From: Pomphorhynchus laevis
Taxonomy: Eukaryota > Acanthocephala > Palaeacanthocephala > Echinorhynchida > Pomphorhynchidae
NCBI GenBank assembly: GCA_012934845.2
Contig: WNNJ02001928.1
Location: 89,876 to 153,875 of the forward strand
Reading direction: 5' to 3'
DNA: 64,000 nucleotides
The stretch's first letter is position 1. Each line of letters opens with the position of its first letter. The notes under the pieces were generated by a model, which was not told the DNA's origin, made no database searches, and saw only the letters and a program-made list of their open reading frames with translations. This document shows, one piece after another, positions 8,951-19,044 of this stretch. The position numbers and the translations under genes were made by a program.

Positions 8951-9700
8951 AATAAATTATTCAATAAGATTATAATTTGCGAAGAAAATATATTTAAATA
9001 TATTTTATGAAGTTTTTGGTATTAAATGTAATTTTTCTACACTAAAAGCCTCGCTTTTTGACTTGACAGTTCGTTACAATCGCTTTGACTTAATTTTATT
9101 ATCAAATGCGTTGTTTTTTAGAAGACAAGAACATCATCTGATACAAGTCAAACTGGTTTGATTTGCATAGTAAATTTGATAAAGAGATACATCATATCAT
9201 CATCGGGATATTAAAATTGTGAAACACAGTGTTCACATATGTATTATGTAATTTCACGGAAAATACCTGTTGAAATTTTAAGCTGCAAAAATTGAAATTT
9301 GTAAAGTTTCCGCTGCATTGATAAATGCCGAGCTGATTTTGAAAACACACCAACCTGGCATTACAGATAGTATCTCTACTACGAAAAATCATTCAAGTGT
9401 AACTACCTGTCACACATAATATTGAATTCGTTATAAGGACACTTTACATTGATGTAATTTTGGTACATGGTGTTTGATAAGGTAAGCGCTTTTTTATACC
9501 TATACAATCTCTAGCCATTTTTCTTCACGCATCCAAGAAATATATTTTACATCAAAAGTACATATGGAAATTCACACAGCAAAATGTTTTTTACATGGAC
9601 GACATTCAAACTGATTTTGTGCAGAAACAAAAGGAATTGAGTCATACACGTTTAATTTCAATAAAACCGTCTTAACTCAAAAAATGGTCTAGAAAATCTA
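8951..9700. other. Possible upstream region or 5' UTR of the 10.2-kb host gene
   Basis: No mobile-element match was recognised. Base composition is less extreme than in the flanks. No convincing coding frame was found. Confidence 0.3.
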
Positions 9701-9761
9701 GAGTAGCTTAGTGATAACAAGTTCTTCAGCCAACGACTCTCACTTTTTCACAAGTCAAAAG

Positions 9762-10175
9762 GTAAGATATTATTTTTATTGAATATTCATCGACTTAGTA
9801 ATGCCATATGTCCATGAACCACGTTTGATTTTTATAATATTCGTTATCTCTTTTATCAGTGATATTAATGATCAAGAATTACCTTTGAGATGTACTCCTC
9901 AATTAGATTTGTATTTGAACGAAGGTTATGTTAGATACGCGTAAAATGTTGTGTTTATCAAAATTCAATTAATTATGCTAGATTATGACAGTTTCGATCC
10001 ACAGTGGATGTTTTCAAGTCAAAATAATAATTTATTTAGTAATTAATAAATTATTATTTATTCATTAATAAATGTTGAGTTTTTCCGAGATTTAAAAAAG
10101 TATTTTTTTCATAGTGTTACTAATGATTTTGGTTATGTTATGTTATTTTTTGTAAATTACATAATTTACTTTTAG
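9762..10175 (+). other. Probable intron
   Basis: A strong donor (AAAG|GTAAGA) follows a transcribed-looking stretch, and TTTACTTTTAG is a good acceptor four bases before an ATG. The 414-bp interval is AT-rich without coding signal. It would place a non-coding first exon ending at 9761. Confidence 0.5.
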
Positions 10176-10178
10176 ATA

Positions 10179-10490
10179 ATGGGTTTGAAACCAAGTAAAT
10201 CTAAGCAGGCTAAGAATATGGAAGTCAAAAGCAGTCCAGAATTGGATCGTCCTTCGCAAACTAATTATCAACAATATGGCTACTCACCATATATGAGTAC
10301 GGGAATGAACCCTGTTAATCCAGCTGTCCAGCCGTCTTTCTGTCCCCAACACGTCAACCACATGGCCATGGCGCAGCATGCAACGCCTATACCGCTTATG
10401 CGATGTGTACCTATAAACACTCACAGACCACTTATGAATAACCAATTACAACCGCGTTCGTTCAACAGTCAATACAGGTGGGGATATTAA
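10179..10490 (+). CDS. Small host protein with N-myristoylation-like start
   Basis: A 103-residue frame begins directly after a splice acceptor and ends 39 bp before an AATAAA signal (10529-10534), so it looks like the last, complete coding exon of a host gene. The N terminus MGLKPSKSK fits the N-myristoylation pattern (Gly2, Ser6, then basic residues), which suggests membrane attachment. The rest is low-complexity, rich in Pro, Gln, Asn, Met and Tyr (SPYMSTGMNPVNPAVQP), ends QYRWGY, and has no recognised domain. Codon use is less AT-biased than the PLEs. I do not recognise the family. Confidence 0.55.
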   Translation: MGLKPSKSKQAKNMEVKSSPELDRPSQTNYQQYGYSPYMSTGMNPVNPAVQPSFCPQHVNHMAMAQHATPIPLMRCVPINTHRPLMNNQLQPRSFNSQYRWGY

Positions 10491-10528
10491 CATATTCGGT
10501 GTTCACATGTGAAAACTAAAATTTTGCA

Positions 10529-10534
10529 AATAAA
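10529..10534 (+). promoter_or_regulatory. Polyadenylation signal AATAAA
   Basis: A canonical hexamer 39 bp after the stop codon of the 103-residue frame, consistent with a host mRNA end. Confidence 0.5.
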
Positions 10535-10867
10535 TTGTTCTGATTTTTCTTTGTTAACGACATAAAGTTGCTCAGAATTTACAAAAAAATACAAGAATAC
10601 ATTTATTTATAAATGTATTTTTTATTTATAAAAAAATACATTTTTATACATTTTATAAAAAAATAAAAGTAAATATGATAAAAGTAAATATGATTAATAA
10701 CAAATTAATCAATTTGTTATTATTTAATTAAATTATAATTAAATAATAATTATTTAATTAAATTTACAATTAAATTATATTGTTATTATCAATATAAGCA
10801 ACGAAACGAAAATTTAATTGCAAAATTGAATCAGCGAATTTCTAAATTTGCGAAAATTGTAAATTTT

Positions 10868-11985
10868 AAAAAATTTTAAATGTATATTAAAACTACTTTC
10901 TGTTTATATGAATAAAATACTTAAAGTAATTAAAGCACACTTCATAAACTATTGTAGGATAATTGAAATTAATACTGGTATAAAACACTATTTTAGTATT
11001 AATTCTACAAAAGAATTTTTAGAACAGACAAAAGGAATAAATTTTCAAAATATAAATACGTACGATTTTAGTACGCTTTATACAAATCTAGATTTAGTAG
11101 ATATTAAAGAAGCGTTAGTAAAATTAATTAATCTTATATTCGGAAAAAGATATACATATATATGTTATAATAATTATAACGCCTATCTAACAAAAATTAA
11201 ACCATCAAATAAATATAAATATATGGATAAAATTGAATTAATAGAATCCTTAAATATTTTGATAAATCAAAATTATTTAAAAGTAGGGACATCTATATTT
11301 AGACAAGTAAAAGGTGTTCCAATGGGTGGTAATAATAGCCCAATTATAGCTGACTTGTTTTTAAGCTTTATAGAATATGAATTTGTTCATAACTGTGTAA
11401 AAACTAAATCTAAACAATATAAATATATGAAATATATGTTTCGATACATTGATGATATATGTGTATTTAATTCTAATAATTTTTATTCAATTAGTGAGCA
11501 CATTTATCCAGAAAGCCTTATTCTTAACAAAACCAATATTAATGATAAAGAAGGTGTATATCTAGATATGAACATTAAATTAACATTAACTAAAACTACT
11601 ATTAATTTATATCGTAAAGATGACATATTTAAATTTACAAGAAACATATTTTTGCATGAGCATTCATGCATACCATATAATATAAAATATAATACATTAA
11701 ATAATGAAATTTTAAGAATTGCAACAATATGTAATGATATTGGCTTTCTTCAAAATCATTTAAATAATTTAATAGATACATATTTTAAACTAGGTTACTA
11801 TAAAAATAACATCAAGCAGAAAATAGTAAAATATATAAATCAACACAATAATATAAAGAATAAATTTAAAATCATTTGCGGAAAATTTTTAGGATAAGAA
11901 ATAACATACTTTGTACTTAGAGGATAAAGGTTATTAGCATGTATTTAGCTCCGCTGCTATGCTGGGTCGAGGAAAATTAAATTAT
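10868..11985 (+). mobile_element. Penelope-like element 2, 5'-truncated
   Basis: A copy starting just before the RT palm and ending in a shortened pLTR core (…TTAGCATGTATTTAGCTCCGCTGCTATG). The last 20 or so codons and the tail differ from the other copies (ICGKFLG in place of LSGKFLWMDNK), so it belongs to a sister subfamily or is a hybrid end. Confidence 0.8.
10908..11897 (+). CDS. PLE 2 reverse transcriptase palm/thumb
   Basis: 329 residues, nearly identical to the PLE 1 palm: TYDFSTLYTNL, VKGVPMGGNNSP and RYIDD are all present and the frame is open throughout. A small cluster of changes near the start (HFINYCRIIEIN) and a different C terminus set it apart. The upstream RT part and the nuclease are missing, so no complete enzyme is encoded. 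Confidence 0.8.
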   Translation: MNKILKVIKAHFINYCRIIEINTGIKHYFSINSTKEFLEQTKGINFQNINTYDFSTLYTNLDLVDIKEALVKLINLIFGKRYTYICYNNYNAYLTKIKPSNKYKYMDKIELIESLNILINQNYLKVGTSIFRQVKGVPMGGNNSPIIADLFLSFIEYEFVHNCVKTKSKQYKYMKYMFRYIDDICVFNSNNFYSISEHIYPESLILNKTNINDKEGVYLDMNIKLTLTKTTINLYRKDDIFKFTRNIFLHEHSCIPYNIKYNTLNNEILRIATICNDIGFLQNHLNNLIDTYFKLGYYKNNIKQKIVKYINQHNNIKNKFKIICGKFLG

Positions 11986-11989
11986 AAAA

Positions 11990-13038
11990 TTGTAAAATTT
12001 TATATGATTTTTTATTAAATTAGAAAATTTAATAATAATTTAGCATAATAACAAATATACATAATATACATAATATACATAATTTATCAATTCATAATTC
12101 ATTACATAATTCATAATTTATAAACTATTTTATAAACAAAATTTAAATACTAACAATGACTGCAGAAGTATTAAAAACAGCGAAAGTTTTAATAATTTTG
12201 GCATAGAATTTATATAATTTAAATTTGTATATTTATAAATTAATATCACACTATATTATATATTAAATACTTTGCAAAATATTGAATATGCTATGTATAG
12301 CGTATATATTACATGGTGTGCATTGCATAAATATTTGTATTAAAATATAACGTGGTAAAATAATAATTATTTTATTTTTCCACATCACCAAAATTTTAAA
12401 TTTTTATAGATCAATCAAAGTTATTTAAATTCTATAGTTATACATTGTCTACTTTTTTAGGGATTAAAAATTCATTAGAAAATTAATTTATAATGAATTG
12501 AAAGCTAATTTTCGGAAAGTATGTTCAAATATGTACTTTCTTCTCTCAATTACAGTCATATACTTACAAATCTCATTTCATTATTATCAGTGAAGTGTTG
12601 TAGGAACAAACAAAATATAGAAGACGTCTTTGCAATATCCAGCTCAAGTAAATTTGATGATATTAAGGAGTTTTTAGACATTAGCATTTTAGTGTATGAC
12701 TTTAAAATTACAATACATTGTACCTCACGTCTATGCGTGACAATATCTCGAATGTTTTATCTCAAAATATTCTCATTATAAATCGAATAGTTTCTATTCG
12801 TTTTTGGAATTTTAGTGGATAAATAAAAGCCCTACAAAGTCTTTAACTGTATGTATATTTGGTTCAATTGTAGTTATTTAAACTGCAGTAATTATTTTTA
12901 AATTATTTAAACTGTAAATTCGTAAAAATGTTGAATAAAATATAGTAAATTAGATTAGATTTTTCTTATTGTTCAAGCTAAAAGTTGAGAAATATTGGCA
13001 ATAAGAATGAATTAACTAACTTTAAATATATCTCTGGA
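11990..13038. other. AT-rich region, no supported gene
   Basis: An 86-codon frame at 12521-12781 has no recognisable domain and no splice or poly-A context, and I do not treat it as a gene. The region is otherwise short AT repeats. Confidence 0.4.
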
Positions 13039-13068
13039 TTTACATTCATTTTGAAAAATGAATGTAAA
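13039..13068. repeat. 30-bp near-perfect hairpin
   Basis: TTTACATTCATTTT and its reverse complement are separated by 2 bases. Confidence 0.85.
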
Positions 13069-13179
13069 CTTAAACGGTGTTTTAATAATTAAATTAATTA
13101 ATTAAAATTAATTTAGTTGAACTAAAAAACGTGGAAATGTTGATTTTAAATAGTTTGCTTCTTTCTTCCCGTTGTTTAC

Positions 13180-13480
13180 ACACAAAAGGAATAAATTTTT
13201 AAAATAAATTTATATACTTACGATTTTAGTACGCAATTTCAAATTTAGATTTAGCTGATATTGAAGTAACGTTATAAAAATTAATTAACAATAATATTGA
13301 TATTAATATCAATATTAATATTCAGAATACATGTGTTAACTATATAATAATATAATAAATATATCTCCTATCTAACTAAAATTCAACAATTAAGTAAATT
13401 GAAATATATGGATAAAGTTGAATATATCGTCAATGTTGATTTTATTAAGAATAAGGCTACCTGGATAAATTTGTTAACTT
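13180..13480 (+). mobile_element. Decayed PLE RT fragment
   Basis: Resembles the motif A region of the Naiad-like PLE (GGAATAAATTTT…TACGATTTTAGTACGC…TTAGATTTAGCTGATATT) with many substitutions and small length changes. It is older than the other copies. Confidence 0.65.
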
Positions 13481-13855
13481 ATTAAATAAAATTTATATGA
13501 GCTTAATATACATATCAGCAATATACGGAAGCATATATTTCATATCTTTAAATGTTTTGGTTTATTTTTCACTGGCCAGGACAGATTCATATAATATAAT
13601 ATTAAATATGTCAGCTATTATTGGGCTATTATAGCATCCCATTGGAACACCTTTTATTTGTTTAAATATAGAAGTTCGTATTTTTAAATAATTTTGATTT
13701 ATCAAAATATTTAAGACTTCTATCTATTCAATTTTATCCATATATTTATATTTACTTTATTGTTGAATTAGTGTATGATAAACGTTTTAGTAATTGTTGC
13801 ATACATATGTATTTCTTTTTCCGAATAATTTATTTAAAAAATAATAATTATTCGG
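13440..13855 (-). mobile_element. Decayed PLE RT fragment, opposite strand
   Basis: The reverse complement carries the motif B region (CAATTATAGC.GA…, the equivalent of GVPMG…SPI) and the downstream MDKIE-like segment. It lies tail to tail with the plus-strand fragment before it. Confidence 0.65.
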
Positions 13856-14115
13856 AAATAATGGACATTCTCGAAACATATTTCTAACAAGTGTGTCAAG
13901 GCAACTGAAAGAATGTCTTCCTTTAGAAACAGGTAATTTGTCCTTCGACGGTGCTCTAAGATTCTTTAAGGTGATGATTGTTCCTATATTGACATGTAGT
14001 ATACAGGCGATCTAGCTTGATCTTACTACTGCTAATTTCCGCAAATTCGATTCGCTTCAATGGAGGTTTATTAAACATATAACAGGGCTCTTACCTATGA
14101 CCTCTTCGACATAGT
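13855..14115 (+). mobile_element. LINE RT C-terminal fragment
   Basis: The plus frame reads SLPLETGNLSFDGALRFFK, VMIVPILTCSIQAI and WRFIKHITGLLPMTSST, which resembles the segment after the RT palm of many LINEs (VMPVLTYG…LERVQ..FLKRVLG). One in-frame stop is seen. The clade cannot be told. Confidence 0.4.
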
Positions 14116-14475
14116 TATTATTACATACTTATGAATATTAATATATTCATATTTTATTTTTTAAAGCTTTATTAATATAAGCTAGATCTAATTGTTTTAC
14201 TGTTGTAAAATAATTTAAATTGGCAGATTGAAATTATTCTACAAAATATTTTTTGTAAAATAGATGAATATTTTTATTTAATAATATTAATAATAATATT
14301 TTTTATTTTTTTTTATTTTTTATTACATCGTAATGGTTACACGCAAATAGGTTCAAAATAAAAGGTTTTCGCCTTAATGAAATTATTATGAATTAGTATT
14401 ATATTATCTCGCTCTCTCAACAATTAAGTAAGATCCGAGCAGTTGGATTTCCCAAGATTCGCCGGAAGGATTGTC

Positions 14476-15302
14476 GGATCAGAGGTAGAATTTCCCCCCC
14501 CCTAGGCGATCAGAGGTAAAATTTCCCCCCCTAGATCACTACGAACAGCTACTTTTTTTTTCCTCCTAAACTATAAATAAAAAAAATTCAGATTTACCCC
14601 ATGGATAACCTAGATCACTACGAACAGCTAATAATTAGCTCAACACAGCAAGATTTTATAGACCACTTGTTTGATTCAAGGTATTTAGTTCGGTCTATGA
14701 AATGCATTATCTGTGATACTTATATGAAGCTTAGTCTTTATAAACGTTCTATTGATGGATATGGTTGGAGGTGTTATAAGAATGGCTGCACAAACTTAAA
14801 AAAATACATTTCAATACGAAAGGGAAGTTTTTTTGATGGGTTTTCGATTGATATTAGAACTATTTTACGTGTGTTAATCAAGAAATGTGTGAAGCAGCCA
14901 ACACACTCAATAATAGCCTCTAAAATCACATCGGATCGGACCATTAGAAAAATTTTTTATAAACTTAATAAGTTGATACCGGAAACTGATTTTAGTGAAG
15001 ATAAACTTGGTGGCCCTGGAAAAATAGTGCAAATAGATGAAACCATGTTAAATTACAAGTGTAAGTCTCATCGTGGAAGATCTTACACAAACAGAACCGA
15101 CGCTTTGTGTATTGTCGAGGTCGGGGATAAAATTGAAAGATCCTTTGCTAGAGTAATCGCGGATAAAGCACAAACCACTATTCTACCCATAATATCCTCA
15201 CAAGTGCTTCCCCATTCGACTATAATGACCGACGAGCACAAGTCGTATAGCAGATTAAATAAAAATGGATATGAATTAAATAAAAATGGGTACGCCTGAC
15301 GA
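14476..15302 (+). mobile_element. Merlin-type DNA transposon, copy 2, 3'-truncated
   Basis: Starts GGATCAGAGGTAGAATTT directly after GGATTGTC (14468-14475), has a second, imperfect direct copy of the terminal motif at 14508-14531, and is then identical in layout to the start of copy 3. It breaks off in the catalytic domain after a short duplication around ATTAAATAAAAATGG. Confidence 0.85.
14601..15299 (+). pseudogene. Merlin transposase, C-terminally truncated
   Basis: Residues 1-225 match the intact transposase: the zinc ribbon and the first two catalytic aspartates (QIDET, MTDEHKSY) are present. The third acidic residue (VESFNG) and the C terminus are lost, replaced by LNKNGYA. It cannot be catalytic, although it keeps the DNA-binding N-terminal part. 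Confidence 0.85.
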
Positions 15303-15463
15303 TCTGATACGAGTGTGGGATATTCTTACGCAAGTTGATCCGCATTTTGGATACTATGTAATAGTATCCTATGAGCTACTCGATACTACAAGGAGGTCAC
15401 ATGCCAACGAGCTCCTCGATCCACACGAAATTCCTCAGTGACTTTTCACACAAAAGACAATCC
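15303..15463 (+). mobile_element. RLE-type LINE scrap between the two Merlin copies
   Basis: The plus frame reads DDLIRVWDILTQVDPHFGYYV, which resembles HLKRVWDILTNIGSDYGYFV after the RT catalytic motif of the element at 56.3-59.3 kb (57,920-57,980). The right edge GACAATCC abuts the Merlin end. Confidence 0.55.
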
Positions 15464-15465
15464 GG

Positions 15466-15511
15466 ATCAGAGGTAGAATTTTCCCCCCGGGGGGAAAATT
15501 CTACCTCTGAT
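15466..15511. repeat. 46-bp perfect palindrome at the Merlin 3' end
   Basis: Same sequence as at 7410-7455, centred on six C followed by six G. Confidence 0.9.
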
Positions 15512-15617
15512 GAATAAAAAAATAAAAAATAAAAAAATAAAAAATAAAAAATAAATACATAAATAAATTAAAAAAAAATAAATAAAATAAATAAATAAAT
15601 AAAAATCGTTAATCATA

Positions 15618-16508
15618 TTAAACTTTTATTAAATCAAAAATTATATACTGATATTTCTCACGATTGTTATAAAATAAACAAAACTCTTTAAGGAAATTGG
15701 GTCTATATGTAGTTAATACCCCTTTCTGCTTCTTTATTTCGTTTTTTATTTGGCCGTTAAAGGACTCCACAGACTGAGTATGAGCACCAGTATTTTTATC
15801 AACAAAATTATATTTATGACATACTGTCTTATGTTCATATCCATTTTTATTTAATCTGCTATACGACTTGTGCTCGTCGGTCATTATAGTCGAATGGGGA
15901 AGCACTTGTGAGGATATTATGGGTAGAATAGTGGTTTGTGCTTTATCCGCGATTACTCTAGCAAAGGATCTTTCAATTTTATCCCCGACCTCGACAATAC
16001 ACAAAGCGTCGGTTCTGTTTGTGTAAGATCTTCCACGATGAGACTTACACTTGTAATTTAACATGGTTTCATCTATTTGCACTATTTTTCCAGGGCCACC
16101 AAGTTTATCTTCACTAAAATCAGTTTCCGGTATCAACTTATTAAGTTTATAAAAAATTTTTCTAATGGTCCGATCCGATGTGATTTTAGAGGCTATTATT
16201 GAGTGTGTTGGCTGCTTCACACATTTCTTGATTAACACACGTAAAATAGTTCTAATATCAATCGAAAACCCATCAAAAAAACTTCCCTTTCGTATTGAAA
16301 TGTATTTTTTTAAGTTTGTGCAGCCATTCTTATAACACCTCCAACCATATCCATCAATAGAACGTTTATAAAGACTAAGCTTCATATAAGTATCACAGAT
16401 AATGCATTTCATAGACCGAACTAAATACCTTGAATCAAACAAGTGGTCTATAAAATCTTGCTGTGTTGAGCTAATTATTAGCTGTTCGTAGTGATCTAGG
16501 TTATCCAT
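15618..16508 (-). CDS. Merlin/ISXO2-like transposase, intact
   Basis: A 296-residue cut-and-paste transposase. An N-terminal zinc-ribbon-like cysteine set (C35, C38, C58, C63) probably binds the ends. It is followed by a helical region, then the DDE nuclease: D146 in VQIDET, D211 in MTDEHKSY and E248 in HTQSVESFNGQIKNEIK. The length fits the family. The start ATG is preceded by CCCC in copies 2 and 3 alike. No stop or shift interrupts it, and copies 1 and 2 are almost identical where they overlap, so the family has been active recently and this copy may still be functional. Confidence 0.9.
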   Translation of the reverse strand: MDNLDHYEQLIISSTQQDFIDHLFDSRYLVRSMKCIICDTYMKLSLYKRSIDGYGWRCYKNGCTNLKKYISIRKGSFFDGFSIDIRTILRVLIKKCVKQPTHSIIASKITSDRTIRKIFYKLNKLIPETDFSEDKLGGPGKIVQIDETMLNYKCKSHRGRSYTNRTDALCIVEVGDKIERSFARVIADKAQTTILPIISSQVLPHSTIMTDEHKSYSRLNKNGYEHKTVCHKYNFVDKNTGAHTQSVESFNGQIKNEIKKQKGVLTTYRPNFLKEFCLFYNNREKYQYIIFDLIKV

Positions 16509-16675
16509 GGGGTAAATCTGAATTTTTTTATTTATAGTTTAGGAGGAAAAAAAAGTAGCTGTTCGTAGTGATCTAGGGGGGGAAATTTTACCTCTTATCG
16601 CCTAGGGGGGGAAATTCTACCTCTGATCCCAAAGTTCGAATCGTCGGCAAACCATCTTTGAGTGACGGCTTAAAT

Positions 16676-16965
16676 TTATAAAAATTGATTTTTATCTTAA
16701 ATTTTAACTTGATAAATTCTATCGTCATATTAATATAAATTGTATAAAATATTATATAATTATTTATATTTTATCTTTATTTTTATTTATTTATAGTATC
16801 ATATACGTAAAGGCAGTTATTTGATCTGTTGATTAATTAAAAACCAAAAAAAATAAATTTATTTAAAAATAAATGACTTATTCAGTTAATTTGAACACTT
16901 ATAAATGAATGTATAAATGTATTTGATTACTAATTATTTCTAAAATAAAATATATTTTTCAAATA
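16676..16965 (+). repeat. Duplicate of 8640-8945 (pLTR-family body)
   Basis: Almost identical over about 290 bp to the AT body at 8640-8945, including GTATCATATACGTAAAG and GTTATTTGATCTGTTG. It lies right beside the Merlin pair and is cut into by the LINE that follows. Confidence 0.8.
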
Positions 16966-17195
16966 ACATGGTTGAAATCACCAGCAACAAATATATAATT
17001 ATCTGATTTGTATGTCAACTGGATGATTTGATCAACCGCGTTTTTTGACAATTCTTGATTTATGGCTACGCAGGGAGGACAATAGATCACAATTAAGGTT
17101 GATTGAAAATTTCGAGTATCATTTGATATGTTGAGCTCAACAGCCAGGTATTCAACTCCATCAAAGCAACCCTTTGAGATTTGTGATGCCGACAA
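16959..17195 (-). pseudogene. LINE APE endonuclease fragment
   Basis: VEYLAVELN...STLIVIYCPP and YIFVAGDFNHVI are the central and DFN motifs of APE-type LINE nucleases (the Asp-Phe-Asn triplet is part of the active site). The frame is cut right after this motif where other sequence begins. Upstream, out of frame, the sequence still resembles nuclease (IFVRNDIALS...). Confidence 0.6.
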
Positions 17196-17503
17196 CGCGA
17201 TGTCATTTCGAACAAATATACATACTCCACCATGTATCTTTTTTTCGATTAAAATAAAATGAATTAAAGTTTCCTAGAGAGAATTAATGACACGAATCAT
17301 CTGTAAGCCATGATTCAGAAATTAAGATTATATCAACATTATAAGTTGAAACTACGGATGCAAGTAGGTCCATTTTATTAGATTAACCCTGCACATTTGA
17401 ATAATATATGGTTGGATAAGGGAAATATATTAGGGAATGTAAATCTTGATTTACAAGATTTGAATTCCTTTTTTCAATGATCTTTTGCTTCTCATTTATA
17501 GCA

Positions 17504-17848
17504 TTACAGGTTTCCAACGGGAATAATGATTTTGTCCCAAGCGAAAATCCAACATTTTTCACGTGGATTGTTATTTGCCGTGTATACCAACTCGTTATTT
17601 TTTAGTTTCTTTAAACGATTTCTTTCTGCAATGCTTCTATAAGGAAATAATCGATATGGAGGTTCAACAAATCCTCTCATTGACAGAAAAAGACTAGCTT
17701 GACTCTCATTTTCGAGTATGATTTTAACAAGTTTTGGTTTGTAAGAAGATTCTCCTTTTATACCTAGATGTAATCTAACTCTTATCACTGCCTTTATACA
17801 TATCGATCGTTTAGCTGGAGGATTATATTTATTTACAAGATTTTTCAA
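17504..17848 (-). pseudogene. LINE ORF1 C-terminal domain
   Basis: AVIRVRLHLGIKGESSYKPKLVKIILENESQASLFLSMRGF has the layout of ORF1 RNA-binding domains in CR1/Jockey-type LINEs, where R.G....KPR...V.F is followed by helices. SIAERNRLKKLKNNEL fits the usual Arg/Lys-rich tail helix. It continues the frame at 17864-18286 after a stop. Confidence 0.5.
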
Positions 17849-17863
17849 AATACATGATACTTC

Positions 17864-18286
17864 CTAAATATCCCATGTGATACGCTCATCCGCATTCAAA
17901 GAAGAAGACTCACCCATGTTTGACAACATGATGCATTGTCGAGGAGAAGCAAACTTAGGTCTCCGTTTGTTGTATGTAACAAATCTCGCAACACTGCGAT
18001 TTGTAATTTTATGTTGATATTGCTGGGAATGTGATGTAATATGATTTACATAGTTGGAAGGTATGTCCTTACCAAAAGTAGAGTTCTTGACTGCCTCATA
18101 AGTAGGGATAGAAGATTTTGGTGACGGTGCTGAAAGTCCACAATTACTTGGCACAAAGCCTGACAGAGGGCTATAGCAAACACCGTTAGATTCTGAGCGA
18201 ATAGTATGCTCGATATGCCTACCCACACATCCTAAATATGTGGTATTTGTTTGATCGTTAGACACCTTTTCAGTCGATATAGACAT
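17864..18286 (-). pseudogene. LINE ORF1 linker region
   Basis: A low-complexity, Ser/Asn/Pro-rich segment (GFVPSNCGLSAPSPKSSIP) without a domain, ending in ERITWDI just before the ORF1 RNA-binding domain. It is assigned to ORF1 by position only. Confidence 0.4.
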
Positions 18287-18740
18287 ACGTGGATGTATTT
18301 GTCACTAGGTACGTACATACAAGTCAATATGGGACATAGTTCAGTTGAACATTTAATTAGCAGTTTCTTAAAGTTCGATGGGTCAGTTGTTAATTTTGTT
18401 ATTGACGAAGGAGAGTTATGCAACGGTTCTGATAAAGTTGTGCTCGGAGCTATTGAGTCTATACTTGATAAGGAACGTGTACTATTTGGCGCATTATTTA
18501 CATTCCTTAAAAAAGACAATTTAAATTTTTCAGTGAAACAAACAAGGCGTTCGATCAGATCACTTTTTTGCCTATATAACACAGTAAACGTTTCCTACAT
18601 TCTTCCTGCAAATCCACGTACCTGAATGTATGTAAGTCTTTTGGTAAAGATCGCATTGAAGCTGAGTCCAATAAACAACTATACTTACGTGGTCGTCCTC
18701 GCATCATGAATGATATATTACCAAGGAAAATACAATTCAC
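18232..18740 (-). pseudogene. LINE ORF1 N-terminal region with AT-hook-like motif
   Basis: Two overlapping shifted frames. The upstream one has MRGRPRKYSC, an AT-hook-like RGRPRK, then FRYVDLQEECRKRLL, which resembles the start of a SAP-like helix. The downstream one is Ser/Thr/Pro-rich. A first DNA- or RNA-binding segment of ORF1 is plausible but not proven. Confidence 0.35.
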
Positions 18741-18745
18741 CTGAA

Positions 18746-19042
18746 GTGATAACTAAAGTATATAACGTCCTTAAGGAAGCAATGTCAGATAAATGGATAA
18801 TGAAGATATGTGAGGAAAATAAACTAATAACAAAAATAAAATAGATAGGAAACCAAAATTAATCGATAACGCAAAAGTTTAAAGATCACTAAAAGTAAAA
18901 GTGATAGAATAAGTAAACAAGACAAACTGTCTAAATATGTGCTGTAAAACAAGTTTTCCCAGATTTTGTTTTGTAAAAATCTTCGAACCAGAAAGAAATT
19001 CGAAGTTGTTGTAAAATTTCTAAATTCAATACAATTCACCTG
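18746..19042. other. Unassigned stretch
   Basis: No domain was recognised. The phrase AATACAATTCACCTGAAGTGA occurs just before it (18728) and again at 19027-19047, immediately left of the PLE copy, and may mark the insertion or a duplication of the flank. Confidence 0.4.
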
Positions 19043-19044
19043 AA

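Larger units (their letters stand above)
15464..16629 (-). mobile_element. Merlin-type DNA transposon, copy 3, full length
   Basis: 1,166 bp with both ends GGATCAGAGGTAGAATTT... in inverted orientation. The 5' end (right side) carries a second copy of the terminal motif; the 3' end (left side) is a 46-bp palindrome. One open transposase frame fills the element. Merlin elements are relatives of the bacterial IS1016/IS1595 group and make target duplications of 8-9 bp. The two flanks of this copy do not match each other, but its 3' flank matches the 5' flank of copy 2. Confidence 0.9.
16959..18745 (-). mobile_element. Decayed LINE with ORF1 and APE nuclease start
   Basis: Reading leftward: an ORF1-like part (18.75-17.5 kb) and then an apurinic-endonuclease-like part (17.35-16.96 kb) truncated at its end; the RT is missing. 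The frames are shifted several times. The clade is probably in the Jockey/CR1 group, judged only from the nuclease motif and ORF1 layout. Confidence 0.6.

Noticed and set aside
9192-9392. 66-residue minus-strand frame near the host gene
   Set aside because: No supporting signal, and on the strand opposite the spliced candidate gene.
12521-12781. 86-residue plus-strand frame
   Set aside because: No domain, splice site or poly-A context; the length is not surprising in a 64-kb window.
18251-18625. 124-residue plus-strand frame
   Set aside because: It lies opposite the minus-strand LINE ORF1 region and has no domain; taken as a shadow.
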